Positions 20,897-34,033 of a stretch of DNA of 64,000 nt are shown piece by piece (positions within the stretch are counted from its first letter, which is position 1; the number at the start of each line of letters is the position of its first letter). Origin of the DNA: Magicicada septendecula (Eukaryota > Arthropoda > Insecta > Hemiptera > Cicadidae). The stretch covers positions 1 through 64,000 of the forward strand of contig JAWRYS010000687.1 of the NCBI GenBank assembly GCA_034769895.1. Reading direction: 5' to 3'. The notes beneath the pieces were generated by a model. It was given only the letters and a program-made list of their open reading frames with translations, was not told where the DNA came from and did not search any database. The position numbers and the translations under genes are program-made.

Positions 20897-21906
20897 GACG
20901 TCCTCTTCGAGTCCTGTAACTCAGTATTAACTGACGTGTTCTTAGGCTCTTGTATTGATCCACAGAAGTTATTCCGCTTTTCTTCTTCTGCTTCACCTTC
21001 TTCATCCACTACTCTCCCAGGCACTTGTACTTCCTCTTGAACCTTTACAGTGTCCTTTTTCTCCGAATAGGAATAACGCCTTGGTACAGGCTCCCTACTT
21101 GACGATGTTTGTTCCCTAATATAATTTCTTCTTCCCCTGTTAATTTCGTATTTCTTTGTTTTCTGTGCTGTAGCTGTTGTTACCGTCTTCACACTTGCCA
21201 CCCCCTTGTAGCCTCCATTACTTCCGGAATATTCAGGCTTTCTAAACGTCTCTTGTGTTCTCCTCCAACCACCATGTTTTTCCTTTTTGGCTCTTCCTGA
21301 TGAACCACTGGAGTATTGGACATCTGCGGCATCTCTTCCCCGGGACTCGTCAACCTCCTGGACCGTTCTTGAAACCACACACAGCCGTTCAAGGTCCGCA
21401 AAACAACGTGGACGGTCCGCGAATACTAAACGAGATCTCTCTTGGGGAGTCAGTCCTTCCAGGATCGATTGTGTCACTTCTGTCTCGGGCAACCCCAACC
21501 TTAACACCCGGGCAGCTTTCCGTATATCGTGCACGAAGTCCCCTAACGCCTCTCCGTTGGCCTGTAGGCGATAGAATCTTTCAAGCTTAAGCTGGGCACG
21601 TCGTCGAATGGGTAGGAAGAAGTTCAACACCTCCCCATGGAAAGCATCCACACTGTCACCCCGACGCAGAGTGTTGGTGACCAACCCTGCCAATGAACCC
21701 CGGCAATACGGGTATATAAGGGACAAGACCTCCCCATCGGACACCCCCGGGAAATCTGCCAACTGCAGAACAAGATCTAAGAAAACTAGCAACTGCTCCT
21801 CATCTATTCCATCTAACACTGAAAGTTTCTGGAGAACTCCTGAAAGAGGGTGGGGCAATTTCTGATAGCATACCGCCGCCAGAATTGCACAATTCAAAAC
21901 AAGCAA
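20851..21906 (-). CDS. ORF A, Gag-like capsid + PAM2 (unit 4)
   Basis: Intact 351-codon copy. It differs from the unit 3 copy at residues 2 (Leu), 145 (Thr), 147 (Ser) and 269 (Ser). The PAM2 residues L339, N340, A343, F346 and P348 are unchanged. It again lacks any in-frame ATG. It sits downstream of a duplicated promoter region. Confidence 0.75.
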   Translation of the reverse strand: MLVLNCAILAAVCYQKLPHPLSGVLQKLSVLDGIDEEQLLVFLDLVLQLADFPGVSDGEVLSLIYPYCRGSLAGLVTNTLRRGDSVDAFHGEVLNFFLPIRRRAQLKLERFYRLQANGEALGDFVHDIRKAARVLRLGLPETEVTQSILEGLTPQERSRLVFADRPRCFADLERLCVVSRTVQEVDESRGRDAADVQYSSGSSGRAKKEKHGGWRRTQETFRKPEYSGSNGGYKGVASVKTVTTATAQKTKKYEINRGRRNYIREQTSSSREPVPRRYSYSEKKDTVKVQEEVQVPGRVVDEEGEAEEEKRNNFCGSIQEPKNTSVNTELQDSKRTSWLNPDAAEFVPYRS

Positions 21907-22533
21907 TCATAAAACAAATCCCCACTAAACACCTAACACAAACATAACCTACAAAAACATATTCACAAGAATCAGAAAAAACCCAATTACTGTCCTTCCT
22001 TTGAGCGACCCCCGGGTTCTCTAGCGCTGCGGAGACCTGGCCTACTTCGGAACCATCTACTCACACCACAGAAGGAGACAAGCAACAACCAACAATACTG
22101 AACACACATCACATCAAACATCAATTCGACACACACGTCTCACCAACACATAACTCACAGAAACCAACTAGCAATCAGAATTCATAATTCGGGAACTAGT
22201 AATCAAAAGTTAACAGGAATTAAGTCGGTGACGGTACCGACTTCCGATCGGGCCATACCGCATCCCGCTAATGTCACACGCTAAACTCCGACCCTGAATC
22301 AACCACGTTCTATCACCCAGGCAACTCTTGAAACCCCCCCCGGTAGTTCAACCTCTCAAATTTTCTAAACACCAATACCCGCCCCGTGGTGCGACCAGAC
22401 TCACAAGTTATATGACCTAAACTAGCCTACACGGGCATATACCTAAAAAAAAAACAATGGCATAACAATAGCATAGTATTTCCGAGTTTGCAAGCCCCGT
22501 CACACCCAAGGACCCAAGGGTTCCCCTCGAATG

Positions 22534-22777
22534 AACCACGCTCTGCTACCATTTGTAACCCCTCTTTCCTTTTTATGCTGTATATACATTTTTTTTGTAT
22601 TTTATTTTGTTTTTTGTACTTATATTTTTTTTGAAAGAGAAGCCACAAGTTATTTAAAACTAGGCCGGAGCCTAGAGAAGTCAAAAATGTGCTGGGTCCA
22701 GTATGACGGGACTTACAATGAAACTCGGCTGTAATATAACAATAACAACTTTTATTTTGCCCCCATAATTCGTTACA
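22534..22777 (-). mobile_element. LTR (22777-22554) and primer-binding site (22551-22534), unit 4
   Basis: 224-bp LTR resembling unit 2 in its homopolymer lengths; primer-binding site unchanged. Confidence 0.7.
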
Positions 22778-24931
22778 TATATATATATCCTGCAAATCAC
22801 ATCGTTATCACATGTCCAGGGCAATAGCCCTCAAAATACATAATAAACAAATAATTTTCATATCCTTAATCGTGTCAAGACAATAGCTTCCTATCCCTAT
22901 AAACATATATATATATATCTGGTAACATTCTGTAATTATGTAACTTCCCCCCCTTTTTGTTACTAACACTTAACATTGACAACACGTACAGAAACATAAA
23001 GACACATACACTCGTAATTATATACATATATTATAAACACCTAATACCCTTGGAATACGCATGCTCAACAGGCAGTGTTTCTACAAAGCCCTAAAACCGG
23101 CAATCATAAATGTTCGCCCTTCAGTCACCGTCATTCATCAATTTCCATTAATTTAAATAATTAAGAAAAACCCCCGAAAGGATGATAATCACTCATAAAC
23201 CATAAGAGAGACCGGACCGCCCATATGTATAGATAGCATCTGATAATTGGCCCACCATGAGCATATGAAATTCTTTAAGTTTCTTAGACATCACATAAAT
23301 GAGAAAAATCCTCATCACCTGATTTTAAGCAATTGGTATGAGTCAATTTTTGTTTTACAAATCCAGATGGATACATGTACCAGTATAGGCTTTTACAATG
23401 TCAAAAAAAATTAATCAGTATATGCTTTTACAAGGTCAAAAAATCTAATCAGTATATGCTTTTACAAGGTTAAAAAAAATTAATCAGTATATGCCCAGAA
23501 AAATATGAAAGTTCTTTTCTGTTAAAGCCGGATGGCTGTATATAAATGAGTTTATAATAACTGACTGTTGTATCCTAGCGGATGTGGGAGCGCGGCAACC
23601 TGTACTTAACCATGTGTGACAGGAATCAAACCTGCCTTAAACTGCATGAATGTGTGCCTGGCAAAAACTATGTCCCCTTTTATCCCCCGAAAACAGCCTA
23701 AAAAAAGAAAACGAAACCCCCCCCAGCCCTTACATGTTAAACCAAAATGAAATTAAAATATAAACCCCGTTCTGAACCAGCCGGAACAGAACCCCGAACA
23801 TGTGACATAAATTTTGTAGTAAGCATAGTAATGACTATTGGATATATATGAAAATATTTAAGTGTAAAAAATCTCTAGCACGCTCCCCCAGTGCAGCACA
23901 CAATTACAAACATCGTACTTAGTTTTATGAAGTTAAATTATTAAAGTCACATGATGTTCAGAATGAATGTTCAGCTGACACACCCTATAGTAGACTGTCT
24001 AGCCACGTGGGCACATGGTTTCAAAAGAAATTTAAACTGTGAATCAGGAGCACGGCAGGCCCGGCCAACGAAAAATAAAAGAGTTCATATCACCTTAATT
24101 ATGAGCATGTGCTTCATCTTGAGTGTGTTCACCAGACTCCCTCCTCCGAACAGGTGTGTGTATGATGGTTCATGGCTGATGAGGATGTCGTTATATCAGC
24201 GTCGACCAGCATCTCTGGCTTAGGCGAGAACCCTGGGAATTCATAAAAATTAGAAATGCTGTTCATGAAATTTGTCCACCCAAGTTCCCAATTACATAAC
24301 CTCAGAACGGGCCTTCAACCAACTCAAGATAAATGCACAAAGTTTCGGTTATTATTTCTTTGCAAATTGCTTAAAGAGTAGTAATGTCTACCATGGGATG
24401 ATTAACTCAAAAAATAAAAAGATATTATTAAAAGGCGTAGAGTAACAGTCACTTGCACGAGCTCTTAACACGCGCCGACAGAATCCAACAGGTTAGATTG
24501 CCACGTGGTGGCACAATTATTGCAATTTGCCAAAAAATGATCACATTCAAGGCACTCACAGTTGCACACAACTAAAATATTAATAGTGTTTCCTCTAAGG
24601 GTGGTCTCACAAGTTATTTTTACTGCCATAATTAATTAAGAAAACACGCGTGCCGTCTGTTGCCTGCACGTGCACAATTCAACTCCATGCCTACGCACTG
24701 ACTTTAGCTTATAATTTATATAACGCTCTATGCAACAATTACAGTGACTCTTATATTATAATAATCATAAAAAGAATATGAGCTGTCTATACTGAACCGT
24801 TAAATAAATCTTTTAAGGCACACACTGCCCGGTCGCACCAAACCATTCGTCTTTCTCATACGGCTGCATAAATTTCGTTAATTAAATTTAATTATTTTTG
24901 ACTCACACAATAAGATGCTATGATCACTTAC

Positions 24932-25494
24932 CGGGAAGTCTCGTAAATTTAGCCTGCCATCAGAGTAGAAGAAAGAACGGCGTAGTACAATCTGTTCGGA
25001 TCAGGAGTCTGTTGTTTCTCTGAGTGCCGGTCTGTGACTGAATTCAGCAATTACGCTGCAACAAAAAGCCCCACTGGCCCATAGAATGCTCGCGCCGCTT
25101 CAACGGTGCCGTCCAAATTTCGTCGCTCTAACTGACCTTTGCGTTCGCGTTATTTTAAAATTAATTTTCTAAAACCTTCGACTGCCGGGTTAGGCAAACA
25201 CCGGCACACCCCCACCCGGAAAGGGCAACCCAGTTGCCCCACACAATCTGTTCAGGAGTCTGTTGTTTCTCTGAGTGCCGGTCTGTGACTGAATTCAGCA
25301 ATTACGCTGCAACAAAAAGCCCCACTGGCCCATAGAATGCTCGCGCCGCTTCAACGGTGCCGTCCAAATTTCGTCGCTCTAACTGACCTTTGCGTTCGCG
25401 TTATTTTAAAATTAATTTTCTAAAACCTTCGACTGCCGGGTTAGGCAAACACCGGCACACCCCCACCCCGAAAGGGCAACCCAGTTGCCCCACA
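24932..25494 (-). promoter_or_regulatory. Duplicated promoter/first-exon region (unit 4)
   Basis: Same duplication as unit 2 (25494-25244 and 25243-24988) with candidate +1 sites at 25384 and 25133 and one donor (exon end 24932). Confidence 0.45.
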
Positions 25495-26535
25495 CTTAAA
25501 CTCGGGAGAGTACCCTGCAGTGTACCCCCTTCTCAAAACAAGCTGGTGGATTTCGTGGTTATGTTGGCCCAGCAGCACTTGCTCTCAGGAGATCAGAGGA
25601 ACCTCACAACTGCGTCCATTCCTCATGCGACCCTCTCCGCCATGCCAACCCCACGGGACCGCCCCAACACGTCACCCTCTCCGGTGACCATCACCTACTC
25701 ACACCGGTCCCACTCACATACTCGTCCTAAGACCAAACAAGGTATCTCCCACCTTGGTATGTGAGTGACCGCACTACCTCTCGTCCATCTCTTGGACCAA
25801 CCAGCCACATGCACCAACAAGGCATCTCCATCCCTGCCATATGGCTGGCCCACATCCCTACACAAGGGCGGACGGCCCCGCTCAGCCAGACAGAGAGGAC
25901 CGCACCAAGGGCACGCGAACATTAATCTCAACTCTTACTCAACAAAACACCACGACTAGCAAGGGGGTTTTACTTCTCCACCGACGTCGATACACAACAA
26001 ATACAATTCTCTCTCTCAACAAAAACACCCGGGAAACAATCGAAGAATGCGGCATGGCTCGACCTCTACACTTACCAAAAATCAAAATCAAACCACTATG
26101 AACAAGGAAACAACAGCACGCTATCACTCTCCATCATAACTCTCAGAACCAAAACAGGGGATACTGACGATCTCCAAGACCACGACAAATGTAAGGGCAC
26201 TTTCCAACTCTCTAACTTTCTCTATGACAATCTTCCAGAACAGGGGAAACTGACAATTTCGAGGACCACAATCTAATCACTTCCGGCAAGTCTCTCTAAA
26301 CTCCTTATTGATAGATTTTTTTTTTTTTTTTTTACTAAGGGGAGGGGTAGGAAAATCGGGAAGATGAAATGGGGCACGGATCATTAAAGGGTCAATAGCT
26401 AGGAGTAATGGTAAGGACCTGGTTCCCTCCGAAAAGGAAAATGACTGGAGAAAACCAAGGCTCGCGTGGGCAGGGGCGCAACCCTGAAGTAGACGAACAC
26501 CACTGGGACTGTGGGGAACATCTACCCGCTACCCG

Positions 26536-27585
26536 TTAACCTCTTCTGTGACGGACCTTGGGTACACGTTCCTTTCGGACTCCACTCTCTGAGAAACTAT
26601 CTCGCGTTGAGGTGTACTGACTGGCTTCTTCGGAATCAGAATCAAGGCAACTTACCTCACTACTTTCACTCCGCTTTGGATTATGCTCATCATCTAACTG
26701 CTCTACTTGTCTTTCTTCCAATCCTTCCTTCTTTTCCTCATCTTCTACAATTTCCCCTTCTTCGTCCACATAATCCAAATCACCATCACGACACTGCACA
26801 TCCTCAGCATCTTCCAGTTGCTCCTCTGATCCATCTTCAACCGCGTCTTCGCTCAACTCCTCACCAATTTCTTCATCACATTGGTCACCAGCCGCTTCAC
26901 AAGCTTCTTCACCAACTTCTTGACTAACCTCTTCTCCAATCTCATTTTCCTCAACACGTTCATCATCAACATCATCGCCATCACGTCCACTACCACCATC
27001 AGAACACTGCACATCTTCATCCTCTAGTTGCTCACCTGGTCCGCATGAAACTTCTCTCCGTTCCTCGGAATCCTCAACACTACTTACAGAAGGCGTCTGC
27101 ACATCTTCACACACTACATCATTCTCACTCACACACTCCACAACGCTGCCCCCAAATTTCTCCTCGACTTCTACCTCATCTACTTCTACCATACTTGCGG
27201 CATGAACATCCCCTTGTCCATCCACAACCTCAGAAACACTTGCAGCCCGGACATCCCTGTGTCCATCTGCAACTTCAGACTCTACAGTCTCCCTAACACC
27301 TACAACCATACCTTCCTGTGCAGCATCCGCAGACCGCTCTTCTGCCTCTTCTGTCGATTCCACTCCTTGACCACTCTCAGCAACTGCAACGTCCTCAACA
27401 TTTTCCACCCTGGAATCCAGCTGTCCAGGCTCAGGTGCAATGACTAAATTAATTTCTACTGGCGATGGTAAAGCTACACTCTCAAGTGACTTCTCACATC
27501 CCGGCGTAGGCAATGATGATGTTACCGGATCTGGATCCCTCACGAACGATACGGGACAAATTCTGCGGCATCTGGATTCAGCCAT
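26536..27585 (-). CDS. ORF B, acidic protein (unit 5)
   Basis: 349 codons with Val132Met (private, in the second 15-residue repeat) and Gln296. The donor is intact. Confidence 0.5.
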   Translation of the reverse strand: MAESRCRRICPVSFVRDPDPVTSSLPTPGCEKSLESVALPSPVEINLVIAPEPGQLDSRVENVEDVAVAESGQGVESTEEAEERSADAAQEGMVVGVRETVESEVADGHRDVRAASVSEVVDGQGDVHAASMVEVDEVEVEEKFGGSVVECVSENDVVCEDVQTPSVSSVEDSEERREVSCGPGEQLEDEDVQCSDGGSGRDGDDVDDERVEENEIGEEVSQEVGEEACEAAGDQCDEEIGEELSEDAVEDGSEEQLEDAEDVQCRDGDLDYVDEEGEIVEDEEKKEGLEERQVEQLDDEHNPKRSESSEVSCLDSDSEEASQYTSTRDSFSESGVRKERVPKVRHRRG

Positions 27586-28594
27586 GACGTCCTCTTCGAG
27601 TCCTGTAACTCAGTATTAACTGACGTGTTCTTAGGCTCTTGTATTGATCCACAGAAGTTATTCCGCTTTTCTTCTTCTGCTTCACCTTCTTCATCCACTA
27701 CTCTCCCAGGCACTTGTACTTCCTCTTGAACCTTTACAGTGTCCTTTTTCTCCGAATAGGAATAACGCCTTGGTACAGGCTCCCTACTTGACGATGTTTG
27801 TTCCCTAATATAATTTCTTCTTCCCCTGTTAATTTCGTATTTCTTTGTTTTCTGTGCTGTAGCTGTTGTTACCGTCTTCACACTTGCCACCCCCTTGTAG
27901 CCTCCATTACTTCCGGAATATTCAGGCTTTCTAAACGTCTCTTGTGTTCTCCTCCAACCACCATGTTTTTCCTTTTTGGCTCTTCCTGATGAACCACTGG
28001 AGTATTGGACATCTGCGGCATCTCTTCCCCGGGACTCGTCAACCTCCTGGACCGTTCTTGAAACCACACACAGCCGTTCAAGGTCCGCAAAACAACGTGG
28101 AGGTCCGCGAATACTAAACGAGATCTCTCTTGGGGAGTCAGTCCTTCCAGAATCGCTTGTATCACTTCTGTCTCGGGCAACCCCAACCTTAACACCCGGG
28201 CAGCTTTCCGTATATCGTGCACGAAGTCCCCTAACGCCTCTCCGTTGGCCTGTAGGCGATAGAATCTTTCAAGCTTAAGCTGGGCACGTCGTCGAATGGG
28301 TAGGAAGAAGTTCAACACCTCCCCATGGAAAGCATCCACACTGTCACCCCGACGCAGAGTGTTGGTGACCAACCCTGCCAATGAACCCCGGCAATACGGG
28401 TATATAAGGGACAAGACCTCCCCATCGGACACCCCCGGGAAATCTGCCAACTGCAGAACAAGATCTAAGAAAACTAGCAACTGCTCCTCATCTATTCCAT
28501 CTAACACTGAAAGTTTCTGGAGAACTCCTGAAAGAGGGTGGGGCAATTTCTGATAGCATACCGCCGCCAGAATTGCACAATTCAAAACAAACAA
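27540..28594 (-). pseudogene. ORF A, Gag-like capsid protein, frameshifted (unit 5)
   Basis: One base is missing near 28100 (GGAGGTCC where other copies have GGACGGTCC), breaking the frame near codon 165, at the end of the capsid core (LVFAD). The downstream basic tail and PAM2 remain open in the other frame. The deletion is private to this unit. Confidence 0.8.
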
Positions 28595-29222
28595 TCATAA
28601 AACAAATCCCCACTAAACACCTAACACAAACATAACCTACAAAAACATATTCACAAGAATCAGAAAAAACCCAATTACTGTCCTTCCTTTGAGCGACCCC
28701 CGGGTTCTCTAGCGCTGCGGAGACCTGGCCTACTTCGGAACCATCTACTCACACCACAGAAGGAGACAAGCAACAACCAACAATACTGAACACACATCAC
28801 ATCAAACATCAATTCGACACACACGTCTCACCAACACATAACTCACAGAAACCAACTAGCAATCAGAATTCATAATTCGGGAACTAGTAATCAAAAGTTA
28901 ACAGGAATTAAGTCTGTGACGGTACCGACTTCCGATCGGGCCATACCGCATCCCGCTAATGTCACACGCTAAACTCCGACCCTGAATCAACCACGTTCTA
29001 TCACCCAGGCAACTCTTGAAACCCCCCCGGTAGTTCAACCTCTCAAATTTTCTAAACACCAATACCCGCCCCGTGGTGCGACCAGACTCACAAGTTATAT
29101 GACCTAAACTAGCCTACACGGGCATATACCTAAAAAAAAAAAACAATGGCATAACAATAGCATAGTATTTCCGAGTTTGCAAGCCCCGTCACACCCAAGG
29201 ACCCAAGGGTTCCCCTCGAATG

Positions 29223-29468
29223 AACCACGCTCTGCTACCATTTGTAACCCCTCTTTCCTTTTTATGCTGTATATAAATTTTTTTTTGTATTTTATTTTGT
29301 TTTTTGTACTTATATTTTTTTTTGAAAGAGAAGCCACAAGTTATTTAAAACTAGGCCGGAGCCTAGAGAAGTCAAAAATGTGCTGGGTCCAGTATGACGG
29401 GACTTACAATGAAACTCGGCTGTAATATAACAATAACAACTTTTATTTTGCCCCCATAATTCGTTACA
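29223..29468 (-). mobile_element. LTR (29468-29243) and primer-binding site (29240-29223), unit 5
   Basis: 226-bp LTR; termini and primer-binding site unchanged. Confidence 0.7.
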
Positions 29469-31629
29469 TATATATATATATCCTGCAAATCACATCGTTA
29501 TCACATGTCCAGGGCAATAGCCCTCAAAATACATAATAAACAAATAATTTTCATATCCTTAATCGTGTCAAGACAATAGCTTCCTATCCCTATAAACATA
29601 TATATATATATATATCTGGTAACATTCTGTAATTATGTAACTTCCCCCCCCCTTTTTGTTACTAACACTTAACATTGACAACACGTACAGAAACATAAAG
29701 ACACATACACTCGTAGTTATATACATATATTATAAACACCTAATACCCTTGGAATACGCATGCTCAACAGGCAGTGTTTCTAGAAAGCCCTAAAACCGGC
29801 AATCATAAATGTTCGCCCTTCAGTCATCGTCATTCATCAATTTCCATTAATTTAAATAATTAAGAAAACCCCCCGAAAGGATGATAATCACTCATAAACC
29901 ATAAGAGAGACCGGACCGCCCATATGTATAGATAGCATCTGATAATTGGCCCACCATGAGCATATGAAATTCTTTAAGTTTCTTAGACATGACATAAATG
30001 AGAAAAATCCTCATCACCTGATTTTAAGCAATTGGTATGAGTCAATTTTTGTTTTACAAATCCAGATGGATACATGTACCAGTATAGGCTTTTACAATGT
30101 CAAAAAAAAAAAATCAGTATATGCTTTTACAAGGTCAAAAAAATTAATCAGTATATGCTTTTACAAGGTTAAAAAAAATTAATCAGTATATGCCCAGAAA
30201 AATATGAAAGTTCTTTTCTGTTAAAGCCGGATGGCTGTATATAAATGAGTTTATAATAACTGACTGTTGTATCCTAGCGGATGTGGGAGCGCGCCAGCCT
30301 GTACTTAACCATGTGTGACAGGAATCAAACCTGCCTTAAACTGCATGAACGTGTGCCTGGCAAAAACTATGTCCCCTTTTATCCCCCGAAAACAGCCTAA
30401 AAAAAGAAAACGAACCCCCCCCCAGCCCTTACATGTTAAACCAAAATGAAATTAAAATATAAACCCCGTTCTGAACCAGCCGGAACAGAACCCCGAACAT
30501 GTGACATAAATTTTGTAGTAAGCATAGTAATGACTATTGGCTATATATGAAAATATTTAAGTGTAAAAAATCTCTAGCACGCTCCCCCAATGCAGTACAC
30601 AATTACAAACATCGTACTTAGTTTTATGAAGTTAAATTATTAAAGTCACATGATGTTCAGAATGAATGTTCAGCTGACACACCCTATAGTAGACTGTCTA
30701 GCCACGTGGGCACATGGTTTCAAAAGAAATTTAAACTGTGAATCAGGAGCACGGCAGGCCCGGCCAACGAAAAATAAAAGAGTTCATATCACCTTAATTA
30801 TGAGCATGTGCTTCATCTTGAGTGTGTTCACCAGACTCCCTCCTCCGAACAGGTGTGTGTATGATGGTTCATGGCTGATGAGGATGTCGTTATATCAGCG
30901 TCGACCAGCATCTCTGGCTTAGGCGAGAACCCTGGGAATTCATAAAAATTAGAAATGCTGTTCATGAAATTTTTCCACCCAAGTTCCCAGGTAAATAACC
31001 TCAGAACGGGCCTTCAACCAACTCAAGATAAATGCACAAAGTTTCGGTTATTATTTCTTTGCAAATTGCTTAAAGAGTAGTAATGTCTACCATGGGATGA
31101 TTAACTCAAAAAATAAAAAGATATTATTAAAAGGCGTAGAGTAACAGTCACTTGCACGAGCTCTTAACACGCGCCGACAGAATCCAACAGGTTAGATTGC
31201 CACGTGGTGGCACAATTATTGCAATTTGCCAAAAAATGATCACATTTAAGGCACTCACAGTTGCACACAACTAAAATATTAATAGTGTTTCCTCTAAGGG
31301 TGGTCTCACAAGTTATTTTTACTGCCATAATTAATTAAGAAAACACGCGTGCCGTCTGTTGCCTGCACGTGCACAATTCAACTCCATGCCTACGCACTGA
31401 CTTTAGCTTATAATTTATATAACGCTCTATGCAACAATTACAGTGACTCTTATATTATAATAATCATAAAAAGAATATGAGCTGTCTATACTGAACGTTA
31501 AATAAATCTTTTAAGGCACACACTGCCCGGTCGCACCAAACCATTCGTCTTTCTCATACGGCTGCATAAATTTCGTTAATTAAATTTAATTATTTTTGAC
31601 TCACACAATAAAATGCTATGATCACTTAC

Positions 31630-31872
31630 CGGGAAGTCTCGTAAATTTAGCCTGCCATCAGAGTAGAAGAAACAACGGCGTAGTACAATCTGTTCGGATC
31701 AGGAGTCTGTTGTTTCTCTGAGTGCCGGTCTGTGACTGAATTCAGCAATTACGCTGCAACAAAAAGCCCCACTGGCCCATAGAATGCTCGCGCCGCTTCA
31801 ACGGTGCCGTCCAAATTTCGTCGCTCTAACTGACCTTTGCGTTCGCGTTATTTTAAAATTAATTTTCTAAAA
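31630..31872 (-). promoter_or_regulatory. Candidate promoter and first exon (unit 5)
   Basis: Initiator +1 at 31831 and donor exon end at 31630, single copy. Confidence 0.4.
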
Positions 31873-32989
31873 CCTTCAACTGCCGGGTTAGGCAAACACC
31901 GGCACACCCCCACCCCGAAAAGGCAACCCAGTTGCCCCACACTTAAACTCGGGAGAGTACCCTGCAGTGTACCCCCTTATCAAAACAAGCTGGTGGACTT
32001 CGTGGTTATGGTGGCCCAGCAGCACTTGCTCTCAGGAGAACAGAGGAACCTCACAACTGCGTTCATTCCTCATGCGACCCTCTCCGCCATGCCAACCCCA
32101 CGGGACCGCCCCAACACGTCACCCTCTCCGGTGACCATCACCTACTCACACCGGTCCCACTCACATACTCGTCCTAAGACCAAACAAGGTATCTCCCACC
32201 TTGGTATGTGAGTGACCGCACTACCTCTCGTCCATCTCTTGGACCAACCAGCCACATGCACCAACAAGGCATCTCCATCCCTGCCATATGGCTGGCCCAC
32301 ATCCCTACACAAGGGCGGACGGCCCCGCTCAGCCAGACAGAGAGGACCGCACCATGGGCACGCGAACATTAATCTCAACTCTTACTCAACAAAACACCAC
32401 GACTAGCAAGGGGGTTTTACTTCTCTACCGACGTCGATACACAACAAATACAATTCTCTCTCTCAACAAAAACACCCGGGAAACAACCGAAGAATGCGGA
32501 ATGGCTCGACCTCTACACTTACCAAAAATCAAAATCAAACCACTATGAACAAGGAAACAACAGCACGCTATCACTCTCCATCATAACTCTCAGAACCAAA
32601 ACAGGGAATACTGACGATCTCCAAGACCACGACAAATCTAAGGGCACTTTCCAACTCTCTAACTTTCTCTATGACAACCTTCCAGAACAGGGGAAACTGA
32701 CAATCTCGAGGACCACAATCTAATCACTTCCGGGAAGTCTCTCTAAACTCCTTATTGAAAGATTTATTTATTTATTTTTTTTTTTTTACTAAGGGGAGGG
32801 GTAGGAAAATCGGGAAGATGAAATGGGGCAAGGATCATTAAAGGGTCAATAGCTAGGAGTAAGGGTAAGGACCTGGTTCCCTCCGAAAAGGAAAATGACT
32901 GGAGAAAAACAAGGCTCGCGTGGGCAGGGGCGCAACCCTGAAGTAGACGAACACCACTGGGACTGTGGGGAACATCTACCCGCTACCCG

Positions 32990-34033
32990 TTAACCTCTTC
33001 TGTGACGGACCTTGGGTACACGTTCCTTTCGGACTCCACTCTCTGAGAAACTATCTCGCGTTGAGGTGTACTGACTGGCTTCTTCGGAATCAGAATCAAG
33101 GCAACTTACCTCACTACTTTCACTCCGCTTTGGATTATGCTCATCATCTAACTCCTCTACTTGTCTTTCTTCCAATCCTTCCTTCTTTTCCTCATCTTCT
33201 ACAATTTCCCCTTCTTCGTCCACATAATCCAAATCACCATCACGACACTGCACATCCTCAGCATCTTCCAGTTGCTCCTCTGATCCATCTTCAACCGCGT
33301 CTTCGCTCAACTCCTCACCAATTTCTTCATCACATTGGTCACCAGCCGCTTCACAAGCTTCTTCACCAACTTCTTGACTAACCTCTTCTCCAATCCCATT
33401 TTCCTCAACACGTTCATCATCAACATCATCGCCATCACGTCCACTACCACCATCAGAACACTGCACATCTTCATCCTCCAGTTGCTCACCTGGTCCGCAT
33501 GAAACTTCTCTCCGTTCCTCGGAATCCTCAACACTACTTACAGAAGGCGTCTGCACATCTTCACACACTACATCATTCTCACTCACACACTCCACAACGC
33601 TGCCCCCAAATTTCTCCTCGACTTCTACCTCATCTACTTCTACCACACTTGCGGCATGAACATCCCCTTGTCCACCCACAACCTCAGAAACACTTGCAGC
33701 CCGGACATCCCTGTGTCCATCTGCAACTTCAGACTCTACCCTAACACCTACAACTATACCTTCCTGTGCAGCATCCGCAGACCGCTCTTCTGCCTCTTCT
33801 GTCGATTCCACTCCTTGACCACTCTCAGCAACTGCAACGTCCTCAACATTTTCCACCCTGGAATCCAGCTGTCCAGGCTCAGGTGCAATGACTAAATTAA
33901 TTTCTACTGGCGATGGTAAAGCTACACTCTCAAGTGACTTCTCACATCCCGGCGTAGGCAATGATGATGTTACCGGATCTGGATCCCTCACGAACGATAC
34001 GGGACAAATTCTGCGGCATCTGGATTCAGCCAT
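32990..34033 (-). CDS. ORF B, acidic protein (unit 6)
   Basis: 347 codons. A 6-bp in-frame deletion removes Glu99-Thr100. It carries Ile93 and Glu-to-Gly at 215, shared with units 7-10, and Asp-to-Gly at 122, shared with units 7 and 10 (numbering of the 349-codon form). Codon 296 is Glu. Confidence 0.5.
   Translation of the reverse strand: MAESRCRRICPVSFVRDPDPVTSSLPTPGCEKSLESVALPSPVEINLVIAPEPGQLDSRVENVEDVAVAESGQGVESTEEAEERSADAAQEGIVVGVRVESEVADGHRDVRAASVSEVVGGQGDVHAASVVEVDEVEVEEKFGGSVVECVSENDVVCEDVQTPSVSSVEDSEERREVSCGPGEQLEDEDVQCSDGGSGRDGDDVDDERVEENGIGEEVSQEVGEEACEAAGDQCDEEIGEELSEDAVEDGSEEQLEDAEDVQCRDGDLDYVDEEGEIVEDEEKKEGLEERQVEELDDEHNPKRSESSEVSCLDSDSEEASQYTSTRDSFSESGVRKERVPKVRHRRG

Larger units (their letters stand above)
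19589..26277 (-). repeat. Tandem unit 4 (6689 bp, long type)
   Basis: Both ORFs are open. It carries the same duplicated promoter segment as unit 2 (24988-25243 and 25244-25494), including the same missing CGGAT pentamer in the second copy, so units 2 and 4 share descent. Confidence 0.97.
26278..32724 (-). repeat. Tandem unit 5 (6447 bp)
   Basis: Standard length without the promoter duplication. ORF A is frameshifted by one base. ORF B is open with Gln296. The unit-start motif is still the imperfect CTTCCGGCAAG. Confidence 0.97.
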
